A DNA stretch of 64,000 bases from Okapia johnstoni (GCA_024291935.2 CM044326.1:33727948-33791947); one strand, 5' to 3'; counted from the first letter of the stretch, positions 44,335 to 56,034 are shown. A program made the numbers and translations. The notes: a model not told the origin generated them from the sequence alone.

Positions 44335-45380
44335 AAGAGAGTTCCATGTTGTTAAAATATCTCAGGGAAATCAGTTCCAAACTCAGCTGGAAAGAATACC
44401 CACGATACCAATGAGACAAAATAGAGTTCAGTAACCCCAGAGTTCATTCCTTCATATATTAATACAACAACTGCAGAATAATCAAACTCCTGCAAAAATA
44501 CAGAAATTTCAGAAAGTATCTGGGACTGTTTCCCCATCAGTAAAATGAGAAAACTGGACCTGACCTCTAGACTCCACTAACAGACAAGAGAGGACATCAC
44601 CCTACCTGCTGCACTTTTAAGCCTGACCCCCTCTTCCCACTCTCCAGGGAAATCCTGCTTGGTTTTATTTTGGTTTGTTTCACTGATGGGTGTGGTGAGG
44701 TCTGTACAGTTTGTGTGCTTTTTTTCACTCACTTCCTCCTGAACCTTTATTAACACACTGATTCACAGTAACCTCAGTCGTTAGCACTGCTTGCTGATCA
44801 CTACACTGCTTCCAGCTCCCTCTGCCTCACTGCACTCACACACCACCGGGCTAGAGAACCAACCCATGGTGGATCACAGACAGAATGCCCATTTCCTCAC
44901 TAGTCAGACTTTTTCACTGTAGACAGAGCGCATTCTAACCCAGCAACTCAGCCGCTCACACCATCTCTAGGAGGGTCAAAGACTCAGCTTTAGAGGCCAC
45001 AGGGCCAGATTCCACAGAACTGCTTCTAAGGAGACCTTACAGCCACAGGTGCCCCTCACAATGAGGTCAAGGGCAGTGAACACCACTCCTAGAAAATGCT
45101 ACCCGAGACTGGTCCCTTCAGCCCTCTGGCTCCTTCCCAACCTCCGTCTTGCCCTGGCTCATGGAGCAGAAGTCACATGCCTATGGCTAACTGCACAGAA
45201 GGATGGGAAAGCACAGTAATAGCTTCCATTTTAGGACAAATAATGTGGGAAATTCCCCCCAAAGACAGTGTTCTAAAGGTGCTGGGGGCCAAAAAGATTA
45301 GAGGTATTACTGAATCTATGTTCCAATTTCCTGATTTTGATATGTGGTTATAAAGGAGTATGTCTGTCTTTATAGGAAAA
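44335..45380. other. Unassigned intronic sequence
   Basis: 44515-44575 holds a short MIR-like core ('tttccccatcagtaaaatgag'). No gene recognised. The 85-codon frame at 45096-45353 has no recognisable protein. Confidence 0.4.
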
Positions 45381-45384
45381 ACAA

Positions 45385-45535
45385 TGATATATTAAAAAAT
45401 AATAATCTACAACTTGATAATAAAAAGACCACCAAATTAAAAGTGGAAAAAGGATCTAAAAAGGTATTCATCCACATAAGCATATGAAAAGATACTCAAC
45501 ATCATCAGTCAACAGGGAAACACAAATCAAAACCA
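45385..45535 (+). repeat. Old L1 fragment, left part, interrupted
   Basis: 'catatgaaaagatactcaac' and 'gggaaacacaaatcaaaacc' are L1 3' half landmarks. Continues at 45655. Confidence 0.75.
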
Positions 45536-45536
45536 C

Positions 45537-45652
45537 CAAGGAAATCCCCTGGTGGTCCAGTGATTAGTGCAGTGGCCCAGGTTTGACCCCTGGTCAGGCA
45601 ATTAGATCCATAAGCCACATGGCCAAGAAAGAAACAGAAACATAAACACACA
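45537..45652 (+). mobile_element. CHR-type SINE nested in L1
   Basis: 'aatcccctggtggtccagtg', 'ggtttgacccctggtcagg', 'ccataagccacatggcc'. The first half of the head is shortened. Confidence 0.85.
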
Positions 45653-45654
45653 GT

Positions 45655-45770
45655 GAGATATCACTGCACACCACCAGGGTGGTTACAATTTAAATGACAG
45701 ACAGTAACAAGTGCAGACAAAGATGTGGAAAAAATGCAACCCTCATGGAAAACAGCATGGTGTGGAATCC
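45655..45770 (+). repeat. Old L1 fragment, right part
   Basis: 'gagatatcactgcacacc' and 'aagatgtggaaaaaatgcaaccc' continue 45535. Confidence 0.7.
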
Positions 45771-45774
45771 AGGA

Positions 45775-46538
45775 CTGGAAGCAATGCTCCCAGGACCCAA
45801 GGGCGCCAGTCCACTGACCCCGAGATTCCAGAGCCACACAGACCCCAGTCCACTGCTGAACTTCATGCGTTCCCTCTGCAAGACTGTGGGGTCCTCTCCA
45901 TCCTTAATGTTCTGAAATTGCGTTAATTTACTTTTTCCTTTACTCACTGTGCTGGCACTTGGTGGATCTGTTCAATCTAGCGATTTATGACCTTCAGTTC
46001 TGGATAATTTTTTAAGGACTAATTTAATCACTGTACCCTTCAATTTTCTTTTTTCCCCTCTCTAGTAATTCAGATGTAGGCTCTCCTGAATTGACCCATT
46101 AACTGTGATATACTCTTTCTGTTTTGCTTCTGCATTTATCACTAACTATTAACATACTGAGGTAATCGCTTTAATCACCTCTTTCTCCTGGCATGGCTTC
46201 TCTCTTCCCTGTGCTTACATACACACCTAGGAAAGCAGGCAGCGCATGCATCCTTCAGTACACTGCTCCTACAAAACCTCAGCACCACTATCACACTTGA
46301 AGAAAATCGACACTTAATATACAGCCCACATCCACATTTCCCCACTTCTTCCTCTTCCTCAAACAATATTCTTCAATGATCTAATCAAGGCTCAGGCACT
46401 GTACATTCTCTTTTTCATCTGTCTTTGCTTAATACTTTCTGGAAGATTTTTTTCAGTTTCCTATTGAAAATTTCCTCTGCTATTCTACTTTCCAAGAGCT
46501 CTTCCTTATTCTCTGAATGGTTCCCTATTTTGTATAAT
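45775..46538. other. Unassigned pyrimidine-rich intronic sequence
   Basis: C/T-rich on the plus strand (about 46000-46540). It might be an old LINE in reverse orientation, but I cannot place it. Confidence 0.4.
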
Positions 46539-46540
46539 CT

Positions 46541-46660
46541 TTTTTTTTTTTTTTTTGGCTGTGCAGCACACAGGATCTTAGCTCCCTGACCAGGGATCGA
46601 ACCCACGTCCCTTGCAATGGAAGTGTGGCGTGTTAATCACCGGACTGCCAAGGAAGTCCC
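46541..46660 (-). mobile_element. CHR-2 type SINE
   Basis: The reversed element: T17 (A tail), 'ggatcttagctccctgacc', 'agggatcgaacccacgtccc', 'ggactgccaaggaagtccc'. The only CHR copy seen in sense orientation to RCOR1. Confidence 0.93.
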
Positions 46661-46664
46661 TTTA

Positions 46665-46990
46665 AAATAATATTTTTGTATCATGAATTTAACATTTTCT
46701 TTAAGTTCTTTTAGCCTTTTGTTTTTGAAGTTTAAACTTTCCTTCTGCAATTTACATTTTCGCTCTTCATTCAAATTCTTTTTTATCTGCTTGCATTACT
46801 CTTAGAGGCTTTCTTCATGTTTACAATGATCCTCGACTGCTGAGGCAGTTAGGAGGGAAGTCTCAACTAAAAAGCTGATGTTCTCTGCATGTGCACACAA
46901 GGCTTCCTAAGCAGCAAGGCTTGCAGAGTGATGGACACGGATCCATCTGCTTCCCTGAGAGCCATGATGGACTGTGTTCTCTAAAGCTGA
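46665..46990. other. Unassigned intronic sequence
   Basis: T-rich, nothing recognised. Confidence 0.4.
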
Positions 46991-46994
46991 CCAC

Positions 46995-47510
46995 AGTACC
47001 TCCTACTTCATGTGACCTTCTAACACTGTGACCAACTGGAACTCTTGCCTCCCAAGACGTGAGGTTTATGTTTCCTCCCCCTTGAACTTGGGCAAATTTG
47101 TAACCAAAGCATGTGACATGCTTTGACTTTCAAGCATAGAGACAAAACAGATTCTACCTGTTTCTCCTGAGACATACACCTTTGGAAAGTGTGTGTCCGA
47201 GTACACAATCTAAGTGCCTTGAAGCAGCAAGCGCCTTGAAGCGGCGGCACAATCTAGTCCACATGCAGAGACCTCGTGGAGAGGCCCTGAGACTACACAC
47301 CGAGAAAGGAGCCTGCCGGGCCCCCACCACACACGCAGACCCGCCTGCCTGTGTCCACGGCTCTTCCAGCTCCACTGACTGACGGCAGCCAAGACGTTAC
47401 CTGAGCCAGCATCAGAACTGCCCAGCAAAGCTCCCCCCAGTTCCTGACCCACAGAAACCATGCAATTATGGTAAGTCATTTAGCTTGGGGGGTCATTTTT
47501 TAGGCAGGAA
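46995..47510 (+). repeat. Old mammalian interspersed repeat (family uncertain)
   Basis: 'cgtggagaggccctgagac', 'cctgagccagcatcagaactgccc', 'cagttcctgacccacagaaacc', 'gtaagtcatttagcttgggg' follow the end of a widespread old repeat. A second copy is at 50860-51300. The frames at 47154-47479 arise from it. Confidence 0.55.
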
Positions 47511-47514
47511 AGTA

Positions 47515-47745
47515 AGAAAACTACTACTATACACTGGAAAAAAAAGGGACCTTTGTTACGTCGTGGTGGGAAATGTGGTGTGCAGTCATGTGGAAGCTTT
47601 TACCTAATCAATTCAAATGACCCATCGAAGGAGACTCTCAGGCATAACACTGAACGTGTCCCCAGTTTCTTCAGTGCCTATGATAAAATTAGCAGGGAGA
47701 GACAGAAGGAGTAGCTGGGGAAAACAAATTGTTAAAAGTAAAGGA
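47515..47745. other. Unassigned intronic sequence
   Basis: Nothing recognised. Confidence 0.4.
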
Positions 47746-47747
47746 AG

Positions 47748-47908
47748 TCAGCTACGCCTGAGTGCCGCAACTACTAAAGCCTGTGAGCCTAAAGCCTGTG
47801 CTCCACAAAGAGAGAAGCCATGGCAATTACAAGCCGTACACTGCAACTAGAGAAAAGCCCACGCAGCAACAAGGACCTAGCACAGTCTAAATAAATGAAT
47901 GAATGAGT
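47748..47908 (+). mobile_element. CHR long-form SINE, tail only
   Basis: The tRNA-like head is missing. The tail reads 'gccgcaactactaaagcctg', 'gtgctccacaaagagagaagcc', 'gcaactagagaaaagccc', 'taaataaatgaatgaatg'. Confidence 0.85.
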
Positions 47909-47909
47909 A

Positions 47910-48350
47910 AGTCAAAACAAGAAATGGCCAGGGGGGAGAGATCAAATCCAGGCTATGGTTGAAAACCTTTTTTAAATACCTCAGAAAGATCCAAGAAGGT
48001 TCCAAATCGGCATTTCAAAACAAACCAAGGGTCTTCTAAAAACATTAAGGGCTACTTCTAAAGAGCCTCTCCCCTGAAGCAGTGGAGCTGCTCAGACTGC
48101 TAGGAGTGGCTGTCCTGCAGCAGACGCACAAGGAGATGGAGGAAGTGAAGGACCCATCAGAAGTGTGGCTTTTGTCTAACTGGAGTGGATTAATAAATTG
48201 ACACACAGAAAACCTACACAAATTTTTAAGGAATTGTACCAGTTTGGACTGAAAGAGACAAAAATAATACAAAATGAAGGCCTTTTTTCTTTCCAAAATA
48301 TTATGATCATGAAGCAGGCTAAGCAAACTTCACTCAGCTACAAAAAACAG
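47910..48350. other. Unassigned intronic sequence
   Basis: Nothing recognised. Confidence 0.4.
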
Positions 48351-48351
48351 C

Positions 48352-48597
48352 CATTCCTTTTTTTTATTTTACTTTATATTGGATTAACAATGTGGTGATA
48401 GTTTCGGGTGCACAGCAAAGTGATCCAGTTATACATGTATCTGTTCTTTTTCAGCTTTTTTCCTATTCAGGTTATGAGAGTAATGAGCAGAGTTCCCTGT
48501 GCTACACAGTAAGTCCTTGTCAGTTATGTATTTTAAATCTAGTGTTCAATCCAGAATACATGTCAATTGCAAACTCCCAACCTATCCCTCTCTAAAA
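48352..48597 (-). mobile_element. L1 3' end, the only clear sense-oriented L1 in the window
   Basis: Reversed L1 3' UTR: a T-rich start, 'gggtgcacagcaaagtgatcc', 'gagcagagttccctgtgctac'. Confidence 0.82.
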
Positions 48598-48619
48598 ACC
48601 AGCCATTTCTTGAAAAAAA

Positions 48620-49504
48620 AATTGCAAATCATAGATCTAATTAAGAGATTAATAACCAGAATACACAGAGAACTTATAAAACTCAACAGTATCAACAACA
48701 GATTTTAAAATGGGCAGAGTACTTCAACAGACATTTTTCCAAAGAATATACACCAATGGTTAAGAAACATTAAAAGATGCTCAGTATCACTAATCATTAG
48801 GTAAATACAAACAAAATTACACCCATCAGGATGGCTACTACAAAAAAAAAAAAAAAGGAAAATAACAAGCATTAGTGAGGATGTGGATAAATCTGAATTT
48901 TTACGTGGTGCTGGGAATGTAAAATGGTACAGTCAATGTGGAAAACAGCAAGGCAGTTCCTAAAAAAATTAAATTACCATATGAGCCAGTAATTCCATTT
49001 CTGGGTATATATCCAAAAGAACTGAAAGCTGGGTCTCTGCAATATTTGTACACCTATGTCATAGCAGCATCAGTCACAACAGCTAAAACATGGAAGCAAC
49101 CCAAGTGTCCATCCACAGAAGAATACACAAGCAAAATACGGTATATCCATACAATGGAGTATTATTCAGCCTTAAAAATGGAAGGAAATGCTGCCATAGG
49201 CCACAGCATGGAGGAACCTTGAGGACGTCATGCTGACAGAAACAGGCCAGTTACAAAAGCACAAACACTGCATGAGTCCACCTACCTGAGGTGCTTAGAG
49301 GAGTCAAAAGTCACAGAGACAGAGAGCAAAACGGTGACTGCCAGGAGCTGGGGGAGGTGGATTGTGGGAATGAGAAGTTAAGTGTTTAACGGATTCAGAG
49401 CTTCAACTTTACAAAATGAAACGCATTCTGGAGGTGGATTCTTGCTGAGGGCTGTACAGCATTATGAAGATTTTCAGTATCATTGAACTGTTCACTTAAA
49501 AGTG
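48620..49504 (+). mobile_element. L1 3' half, interrupted near its end
   Basis: 'gattaataaccagaatacac', 'aaaatgggcagagtacttcaac', 'tgggaatgtaaaatggtacag', 'aagcaacccaagtgtccatcc', 'tgactgccaggagctggggg'. The 94-codon frame at 48938-49222 is L1 text. An A15 run lies near 48842-48856. Confidence 0.88.
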
Positions 49505-49514
49505 GTTAAGATGG

Positions 49515-49690
49515 AACAACGAGGTCCTTGTGCAGAGCACAGGGAACTACATCCAGTCTCCAGGGATGAAGCACAATGGAGAAGAATGTGAAAAAGAACG
49601 TACATGTGTAAGGCTGAGGCACTGAGGGCAGGGGCTGGTATGACATTATAAACTGTAAATCAGCTATACTTCGATACAAAATGGTTGAAG
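49515..49690 (+). mobile_element. Very short L1 3' end insertion (about 175 bp) sharing a 10-bp target-site duplication with the SINE beside it
   Basis: 'agagcacagggaactacatcc' to 'gtaaatcagctatacttcg'. GTTAAGATGG occurs at 49505-49514 and again at 49885-49894, after the following SINE, so the two together occupy one insertion site in the older L1. Confidence 0.8.
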
Positions 49691-49691
49691 G

Positions 49692-49884
49692 GAAGTGAAA
49701 GTCGCTCAGTTGTGTCCGACTCTTTGCGACCCCATGGACTATACAGTCCGTAGAATTCTCCAGGCTAGAATACTGGAGTGGGTAGCCTTTCCCTTCTCCA
49801 GGGGATCATCCCAACCCAGGGATCGAACCCAGGTCTCCCACATTGCAGGCGGATTCTTTACCAGCTGAGCCACAAGAGAAAATA
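49692..49884 (-). mobile_element. Bov-tA SINE
   Basis: Reverse Bov-tA: 'gtcgctcagttgtgtccgac' to 'accagctgagccacaag'. Part of the body is shortened ('gactatacagtccgtagaatt'). Confidence 0.92.
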
Positions 49885-49932
49885 GTTAAGATGGTAAATT
49901 TTACCTTACATGTATTTTAACCCAATTTTTAA
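49885..49932 (+). mobile_element. L1 3' terminus completing the copy from 48620
   Basis: 'gttaagatggtaaattttacc' and 'acatgtattttaacccaattt' form the old L1 3' end cut at 49514. Confidence 0.8.
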
Positions 49933-49934
49933 AA

Positions 49935-50340
49935 ACTAGACATTACTAACAGTAAAGGATAACTCAGAAGGCAAAACAAAACTCTCAGAGTAGAGCCACA
50001 AGCCTTGGAGAGTCACTCCCAGGTGACAGAACTGAGTCCTGATGAAGGACCGGCAGCTGTGCCCACCTGGGTTTCAGAAACACTCTGGACCAGTGACTGC
50101 TGTGCCTGTTCCCTCCTTTCTGAACAGGTGTGCCTACAGCATCTACCCTAAGCCTTACCCACCATGTGGAGAAAACAGTAGACTACTTGGCTCTTAAGTT
50201 GGGTCCAGATCCAGAACTACACCTGAGGAAACACATCTGGCCACAGCTGCCCTGATTTAGGTGACAGGATCTGATGTCACAACTGGAAAAGGGTGCTGGG
50301 GGAGGGTATGAACATAATTTGCATGTAGTAGGAATATCTT
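49935..50340. other. Unassigned intronic sequence
   Basis: Nothing recognised. Confidence 0.4.
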
Positions 50341-50345
50341 TGACT

Positions 50346-50815
50346 ATACAGATAAAGGTCCATATAGTCAAAGCTACGGTTTTTCCAGTAGTCATGTACA
50401 GATGTGAAAGCTGGACCATACACAGGGCTAAGAGCTGAAGAACTGATGCTTTCGAACTATGGTGTTGGAGAAGACTCTTCAGAGTCCCTTGGACTGCAGG
50501 GAGATCAAACCAGTCAATCCTAAAGCAAACCAGTCCTGAATATTCATTGGAGGGACTGATGCTGAAGGTGAAGCTCCAATATTCTGGCCACCTGATGCAA
50601 AGAACTGACTCAATGGGAAAGACCCTGATGCTGGGAAAGATTGAGGGCAGGAGAAGTGGGTGACAAAGGATGAGATGGTTGGATGGCATCACCAACTCAA
50701 TGGAAATGAATCTGAGCAAACTCCAAGAGACAGTCAGTGAAGGACAGAGGAGCCCAGTGTGCTGCAGTCCACGGGGTTGCAACGAGTTGAACACGACTTA
50801 GCGACTGAACCTCAA
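50346..50815 (+). mobile_element. BovB LINE 3' end (5'-truncated)
   Basis: 'agtcaaagctacggtttttcc' to 'gacttagcgactgaacc'. The 203-codon minus frame at 50183-50794 is the antisense shadow of this element. Confidence 0.95.
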
Positions 50816-50859
50816 CAATGGGAACATCTTACAATCAAAAGGTAAATTGTGGTAGATCA

Positions 50860-51300
50860 TCTTTTCCAAAAGTGGCCACAACATCCTCCTACACATTCTC
50901 CTCAGAATGAGACTTTGATTCAAATTCTATCAAGAGGTGGAATCTATGCTGCCTTCCTCTGAGGCTGAACAGACATGAGACTAGGGCAGAACCTAGGACG
51001 TGGGGCTCCTGATGCAGGTCACAAAGGCGATACGACTTTCCCTTGGCTCTCCTGGCACGTGCCCAGGCTGAGACCCAGGAAAGGCGTTGCCAGGCCAGTC
51101 CAAGCTGCCTCAGTGGCGCTGCCGATCTGTGTGCAGCCCCTCCCTATGTGACCACAACCTGAAGAGAAATACAAGCCAAACCTGCCCACGTGAGCCCTTC
51201 CTAAACTCTGACCACCAGAAACTGTGAGATAATAAAACAACAATTGTTGTTTGCAGGCAATAGCCATGACAACAGTTAATGCCAACAGTGACTAGGATAC
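50860..51300 (+). repeat. Second copy of the old repeat seen at 46995-47510
   Basis: 'caaacctgcccacgtgagcc', 'gaccaccagaaactgtgagataataaa' and 'cagtgactaggatacagg' match the 3' end of the same family. Confidence 0.55.
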
Positions 51301-51304
51301 AGGC

Positions 51305-52080
51305 TGACAGTTGTTGGAGGCTGTAGGCCTTTATATCTGGGCCAGGTTTCTCTCAGAGAAGAATCTTCTCATCTGCTGCCCGGAGGGTATAACCAGGCTG
51401 CAAGAATTCTGGGATGTCCTGAGGTTCTCACCATCCAACATGGAAACTTCACGCAACCTCTGCACCCAGCACCCTCTCTGGTCTAGGCACCCACCCTCCA
51501 GCCCTCCCCTCCAGTGGCCCTGGGGCTCACACTCCACTATGAGTAAACTGGCCCTCTGCTGGGAGAGGGACGGGGCAGCTGCCAGGTGACAGGAGAGAAA
51601 CCAGACTTCCGGTCAGCCCTGCAGCTGAGCCCTGCCCACACCACACTAGGCCTTGCAGACTGGTGGCACGTCCACCTGCTCCCATCCCGGCCTTTGGGAG
51701 GCGCTGCAGCAGCAACCTTCTTGCTTCCTAGGGCCTCACCCCACCTCTCCCTGCCTCTGGCTAAGCCCCCTCAGTTCTGCCGAAGTAGTTACTTTACATT
51801 AGCCTATTTTCAGTTTCCAAAACGCTAGTGACATCTCCAGACTGCTCTACTCTTTCCAGTATCCCATTACTCAAGGCATCAAAACTCAGTCTCTTTACCT
51901 CCCTACCCTTCTGCCAGCTCTATACGCTTTGTTCACATTCCCTCAAAGCTCATCTCTTAGTTCAGCCTTCACTCTCACTATAAAATTTTTCAAATGGCCT
52001 TCCTAACTCTCTTCGACACTCCACCCAGGCCTTCCTATGATGTCTCAGAATACTTCTCTGCTCATATTATGCTAGCACAT
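51305..52080. other. Unassigned GC-higher intronic stretch (51310-51790) with pyrimidine-rich right part
   Basis: Visibly richer in G and C than the surrounding intron but with few CpGs, so not a CpG island. No repeat or gene recognised. 51845-52080 could be an L2 remnant. Confidence 0.45.
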
Positions 52081-52084
52081 ACAA

Positions 52085-52225
52085 AGTGTTCACTGAGTTT
52101 AACAACTAGTATTATCATCAAATAATCAGCCCAAGACTTTCGTAAGGATTATCTCTTAATCCTCATACCAACCCTATGAGATAAATATTATCCTCACTAA
52201 ACAAAGAAAGTAATTCAACAATTAC
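52085..52225 (-). repeat. MIR SINE remnant
   Basis: Reversed MIR order: 'attatctcttaatcctcatacc', 'aaccctatgagataaatatt', 'atcctcactaaacaaag'. Confidence 0.55.
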
Positions 52226-52229
52226 CTAT

Positions 52230-52875
52230 GGAATTGAATCATTTCTCATTTTCCTCTTGCCAAATAATCTCAAGAGTCTTACCCAAGCTCTAAAATTTTA
52301 TTTTCTACAGTTCAAAGGTAAAAAATCGGAGGCACTACACACAATTTACACTAAACACAGATTTTCAAAATCACAGACACTTGCTAACATTGGCATTTAA
52401 CACTTTACTCCTTCTAGATGACTCCTAGTCCCAGTTATTCCTTCTCTTACATCATGAAACTAAAGGACATGGGCCGAGATACAGCTGAGGCAGGAGAAAA
52501 GGGGGTAAAAACACACCCAAAAGGAACAGAGTCACAATTGCATCAATGCCTATGTTAACATCCTCTTCCCCAAATACTGAACTTATCCAATCACAAGGCA
52601 GGTTCTCCCAAATGTTCCCAACATGAGATCCAGAAATAAAAGATTCCTTTCATGAATATTCAGACGCAATGCTGCGCCAATCCTCAGTGTGATTTCTCTA
52701 CAAAGAGAAGTGAGTCACAGCTACACAAGTTCAAAGCTAACAGATGAGGATACGACCACCTGGGTAAAACCAGCCTTCATACTACACTTGACATACTGCC
52801 CCAATCCCATAGTCCCTGTACTAGACACAGGAGGACAGGGCAGAGACAAAACATGGATTAATCTAGTGGGCAAGA
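52230..52875. other. Unassigned intronic sequence
   Basis: Nothing recognised. Confidence 0.4.
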
Positions 52876-52879
52876 AACA

Positions 52880-53045
52880 TGAAAGCTTGAGCCAGTTATT
52901 CAACTTCTCGAAGCCTTAGAGAGGGCTTCTCTATCTGTGAAACAGTGAGTAGAAACTACTTCCTAGGTTGTCCTGCGATGCACTGATCACAGTGGCTGGC
53001 ACACAAAATGCATAAATATCATCTATTATTGCTGAATAGCTACTC
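52880..53045 (+). repeat. MIR SINE remnant
   Basis: 'agccagttattcaacttctcg', 'ttctctatctgtgaaacagtg', 'atcacagtggctggcacac' follow the MIR order. Confidence 0.65.
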
Positions 53046-53049
53046 AAAT

Positions 53050-54533
53050 ATATTCTTTAAATTATAATCAGACAAGAGGCTAGTAAGTATGGTGGTCTCT
53101 GGGTAACTGTGTGACTCAAGAGGAAAAAGGTAAGAAACCAATTATATTTCACTCTGTATCTTTTGCAAATTTAGCTGTTTTACACCAATGACACATTACC
53201 TATAAAAAATTTTTATTTAAAAAAATGAAATTTCAACCAAAATAAGAGACAGATATCTGACGCTCCACAAGGCCTCCTTCGTGAGTCTGCCAAGTCTGGG
53301 AAGGACGACCTGGAGTATTTTTCATCATTCTGGAATTGGACATGTGTTCTGAGACAGATTCAGGGGTCCACATCTAGTCCCCACACAGCTGAATACTAAC
53401 CTTTTAAACCTAAAAGGCCAAGCTTGCAGCACAGAATTATCTTATTCTCTTCAATTTCAAACATTCAACTAATTAAAAACATGACCAGTTCTTTCTACTA
53501 TAAAAGGTTTATACAATTTCACAGTTTTAATTCCAAACTATTCTGTTTAGTTACCTTCCCCCACAGAAGGTAAAACATCCAAACACTTTTTAATGAGGGA
53601 ATTTTATTACATTTCAAGCTAGATCTGCCTAGCAACAAGTTATAAACTTATGTTACCCTACTTATGTTCCCATGGATACAGTTGTGAACAGTACAGTGGC
53701 AGCTGTACAAAATCAGGAAAAGAACCCCAAGAGAATCATACTGAAAACTTGAATAGGAAACAATACTACAAAGGTAGGGATAATGTCTAGTACCCTTCCC
53801 AATAAAATTCACCTCTCCATTACCTACAAGTCCAAACATCCTTCTGCTAGAATCTCCCTCCTTAAATCGACCCCCAATCAGTGTTTCTGAAAAAAGCTGT
53901 TAATAAGAATTCAGTAACAACCTCCACATCAGGGCTGATACTGACCTTGGCCTATCTGTATATTCCCAGGGTTGGTTCCCATAGTTCTTTCTGATGTAGC
54001 AAATTTGTCAAATTGGCTTGGACACAAGATGGAAACCCATTCTATGTGTTAAATCTGTAATCTGAGGAAAGTTAAATGTTTTTATTGGTTTTTTAAACTA
54101 ATATATTTTTTTAAGTACTGATATTTGAAGTAAAAGAAGTACCTAATACAAATTGTGAAGACAATTACTTTAAATTTGGATGTTTATCTCCAGTTTTTAA
54201 ACACTAAAAAAACTATAAAAAAACTAAATTTAAATACACTACAACTAGAGAAAATAAAGAAATGCTCCCTCCTAACAATGTACTTTGATCAAGTAACTTT
54301 CTCCCAAATTGTAAAACTTCTAACACAGAAAAGGCAAAGACTTTTCTTTAAACCATCTTTCTCCTAGCAATCTGACCAAAAACTAAAAATCCTAGAAGTG
54401 GTAAATAAAATGACAAATTTGTCTACAAATTTTGTCTACATAAAATCTAAAACTTAAAAAAATTTTTTAAACTTTTTAAGAGCTAAACTTCTCACATCAT
54501 CAAAATAAAAGCATTTACAAAACTGGTATCAAG
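53050..54533. other. Longest stretch without a recognised repeat (about 1.5 kb), AT-rich
   Basis: No repeat, gene or RNA recognised. It contains short homopolymer-like A and T stretches. This is old single-copy intron as far as I can see. Confidence 0.5.
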
Positions 54534-54535
54534 GG

Positions 54536-54790
54536 CTTCCCTGGTAGTCTAGCGGTTAAGAATCTGCCTGCCAATGCAGAGGACACAACTTTGATCCCTG
54601 GTCTGGGAAGATCCCACATGCCGTGGAGCAACTAAGCCCGTGCGTCACAACTACTAAGCCCAGATATCTAGAGTCTGTTCTCCACATGAGAAGCCACTGC
54701 AATGAGAAGCCCACACGCTATAACAGAGTAGTCCCTGCTCACCACAACTAGAGAAAGCCTGGGCACAGCAATCAAGAGCCGGTGCTGTTA
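54536..54790 (+). mobile_element. CHR long-form SINE
   Basis: 'gggcttccctggtagtctag', 'gatccctggtctgggaagatcc', 'gagcaactaagcccgtgcg', 'gcaatgagaagcccacacgc', 'caactagagaaagcctgggc'. Confidence 0.93.
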
Positions 54791-54791
54791 T

Positions 54792-55068
54792 AAATGAATG
54801 TATATACATCAAACGGCTAGTTCCTTTAATGTACAAACAGTCCTCATTAATCAGTAAGAAAACAAAATGGGCAATGGGCACAAATAGTACATAGAAAGAA
54901 AAAACAAATGATCCATAAATATATGTATATTTATATAAAAAGACTGATAATCATTCTTAAAATAAGGACACTGTCAAAATCTACAGGGAATGAGAACAGC
55001 CTCTGCAGAAGGCAATTTTGTAGTTTCCTATCTAAATTTAGACCAACTGTTTCATTTCTAGGAATCCA
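54792..55068 (+). repeat. Old L1 fragment
   Basis: 'atcagtaagaaaacaaaatggg' and 'tgtttcatttctaggaatcc' are old L1 landmarks. Interrupted by the next SINE and perhaps continued at 55275-55387. Confidence 0.6.
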
Positions 55069-55070
55069 CT

Positions 55071-55270
55071 GTTGTTGTGTTAGTCTCTCAGTCGTGTCTG
55101 ACACTGCAACTCCATGAACTGTAGCCCACCAGGCTCTTCTGTCCACGGCATTTCCCAGGCAAGAATGCTGGAATGGGTTGCCATTTTCTTCTCCAGGAGA
55201 TCTTCCCAACCCAGGGATCGAACCTGCGTTTTCTGTGAGGCAGGCAGATTCTTCACCACTGAGCCACCTG
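55071..55270 (-). mobile_element. Bov-tA SINE
   Basis: Reverse Bov-tA: 'gttagtctctcagtcgtgtc' to 'caccactgagccacctggg'. No clear target-site duplication seen. Confidence 0.92.
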
Positions 55271-55398
55271 GGTACGTACTGTACAGAAAAGTGAACCCAA
55301 GTGAGCAGAGACTGCATGCAGCAAGACAATCATGCAGAAGTTGTAGAAGAAAATACTAGAAACAAGAATATGTTTATCCATAGGGTTAAATTATGATT

Positions 55399-55607
55399 GA
55401 AGTGAAGTGAAGTCGCTCAGTTGTGTCTGACTCTTTGCGACCCCATGGACTGTAGCCTGCAAGGCTCCTCCGTCCATGGGATTCTCCACGCAAGAATATT
55501 GGAGTGGGTTGCCATTTCCTTCTCCAGGGGATCTTCTCAACCCATGGACCAAACCCGGGTCTCCCACATTGCAGGCAGACTCTACCATTTGAGCCACCAG
55601 GGAAGTC
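55399..55607 (-). mobile_element. Bov-tA SINE with 11-bp target-site duplication
   Basis: Reverse Bov-tA. AAATTATGATT (55388-55398) and AAATCATGATT (55608-55618) differ at one base. Confidence 0.95.
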
Positions 55608-55619
55608 AAATCATGATTA

Positions 55620-56030
55620 AATCTACACAAACACTACACAGTCATCATGAAGAAAAATAGCTGCCTTTATAGCTCATTTCTATATATGTGTATATATACA
55701 GTCTAATAAATATATATTCCTTCAGTATTTCTCTATATAGGAGATTTTAGAAATTTATATGGAGGAAAAATTTAAAGTTGGCATGAGAAAAACTAGAGAC
55801 ATGGGACAGAGAAGGAGGACTTAGAAATTAAAAACAATAGCAGCACATGCGAAAAAAAAAAAAAAACACAGATTTTACTTTAAAAAAACCAATATATCTA
55901 AATATCTAAAAGGCAAGCAATCTGAGAACACGTATTTGCAACAGATAACTGCTAATATATCACATTTATAAGAAAATCAAAAAAACGATTCAATGATAAA
56001 AGGACGTAGAGACAATTCAAAAGAGTACAG
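55620..56030. other. Unassigned AT-rich intronic sequence with an A-run
   Basis: A TATATA-type stretch lies at 55680-55720 and an A-run at about 55852-55866. Confidence 0.45.
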
Positions 56031-56034
56031 AGAA

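Noticed and set aside
50183..50794. 203-codon minus-strand frame as a novel protein
   Set aside because: Most of it is the antisense reading of the BovB fragment at 50346-50815. The same peptide words recur in the antisense frames of other BovB copies (31853-32509, 35657-36130).
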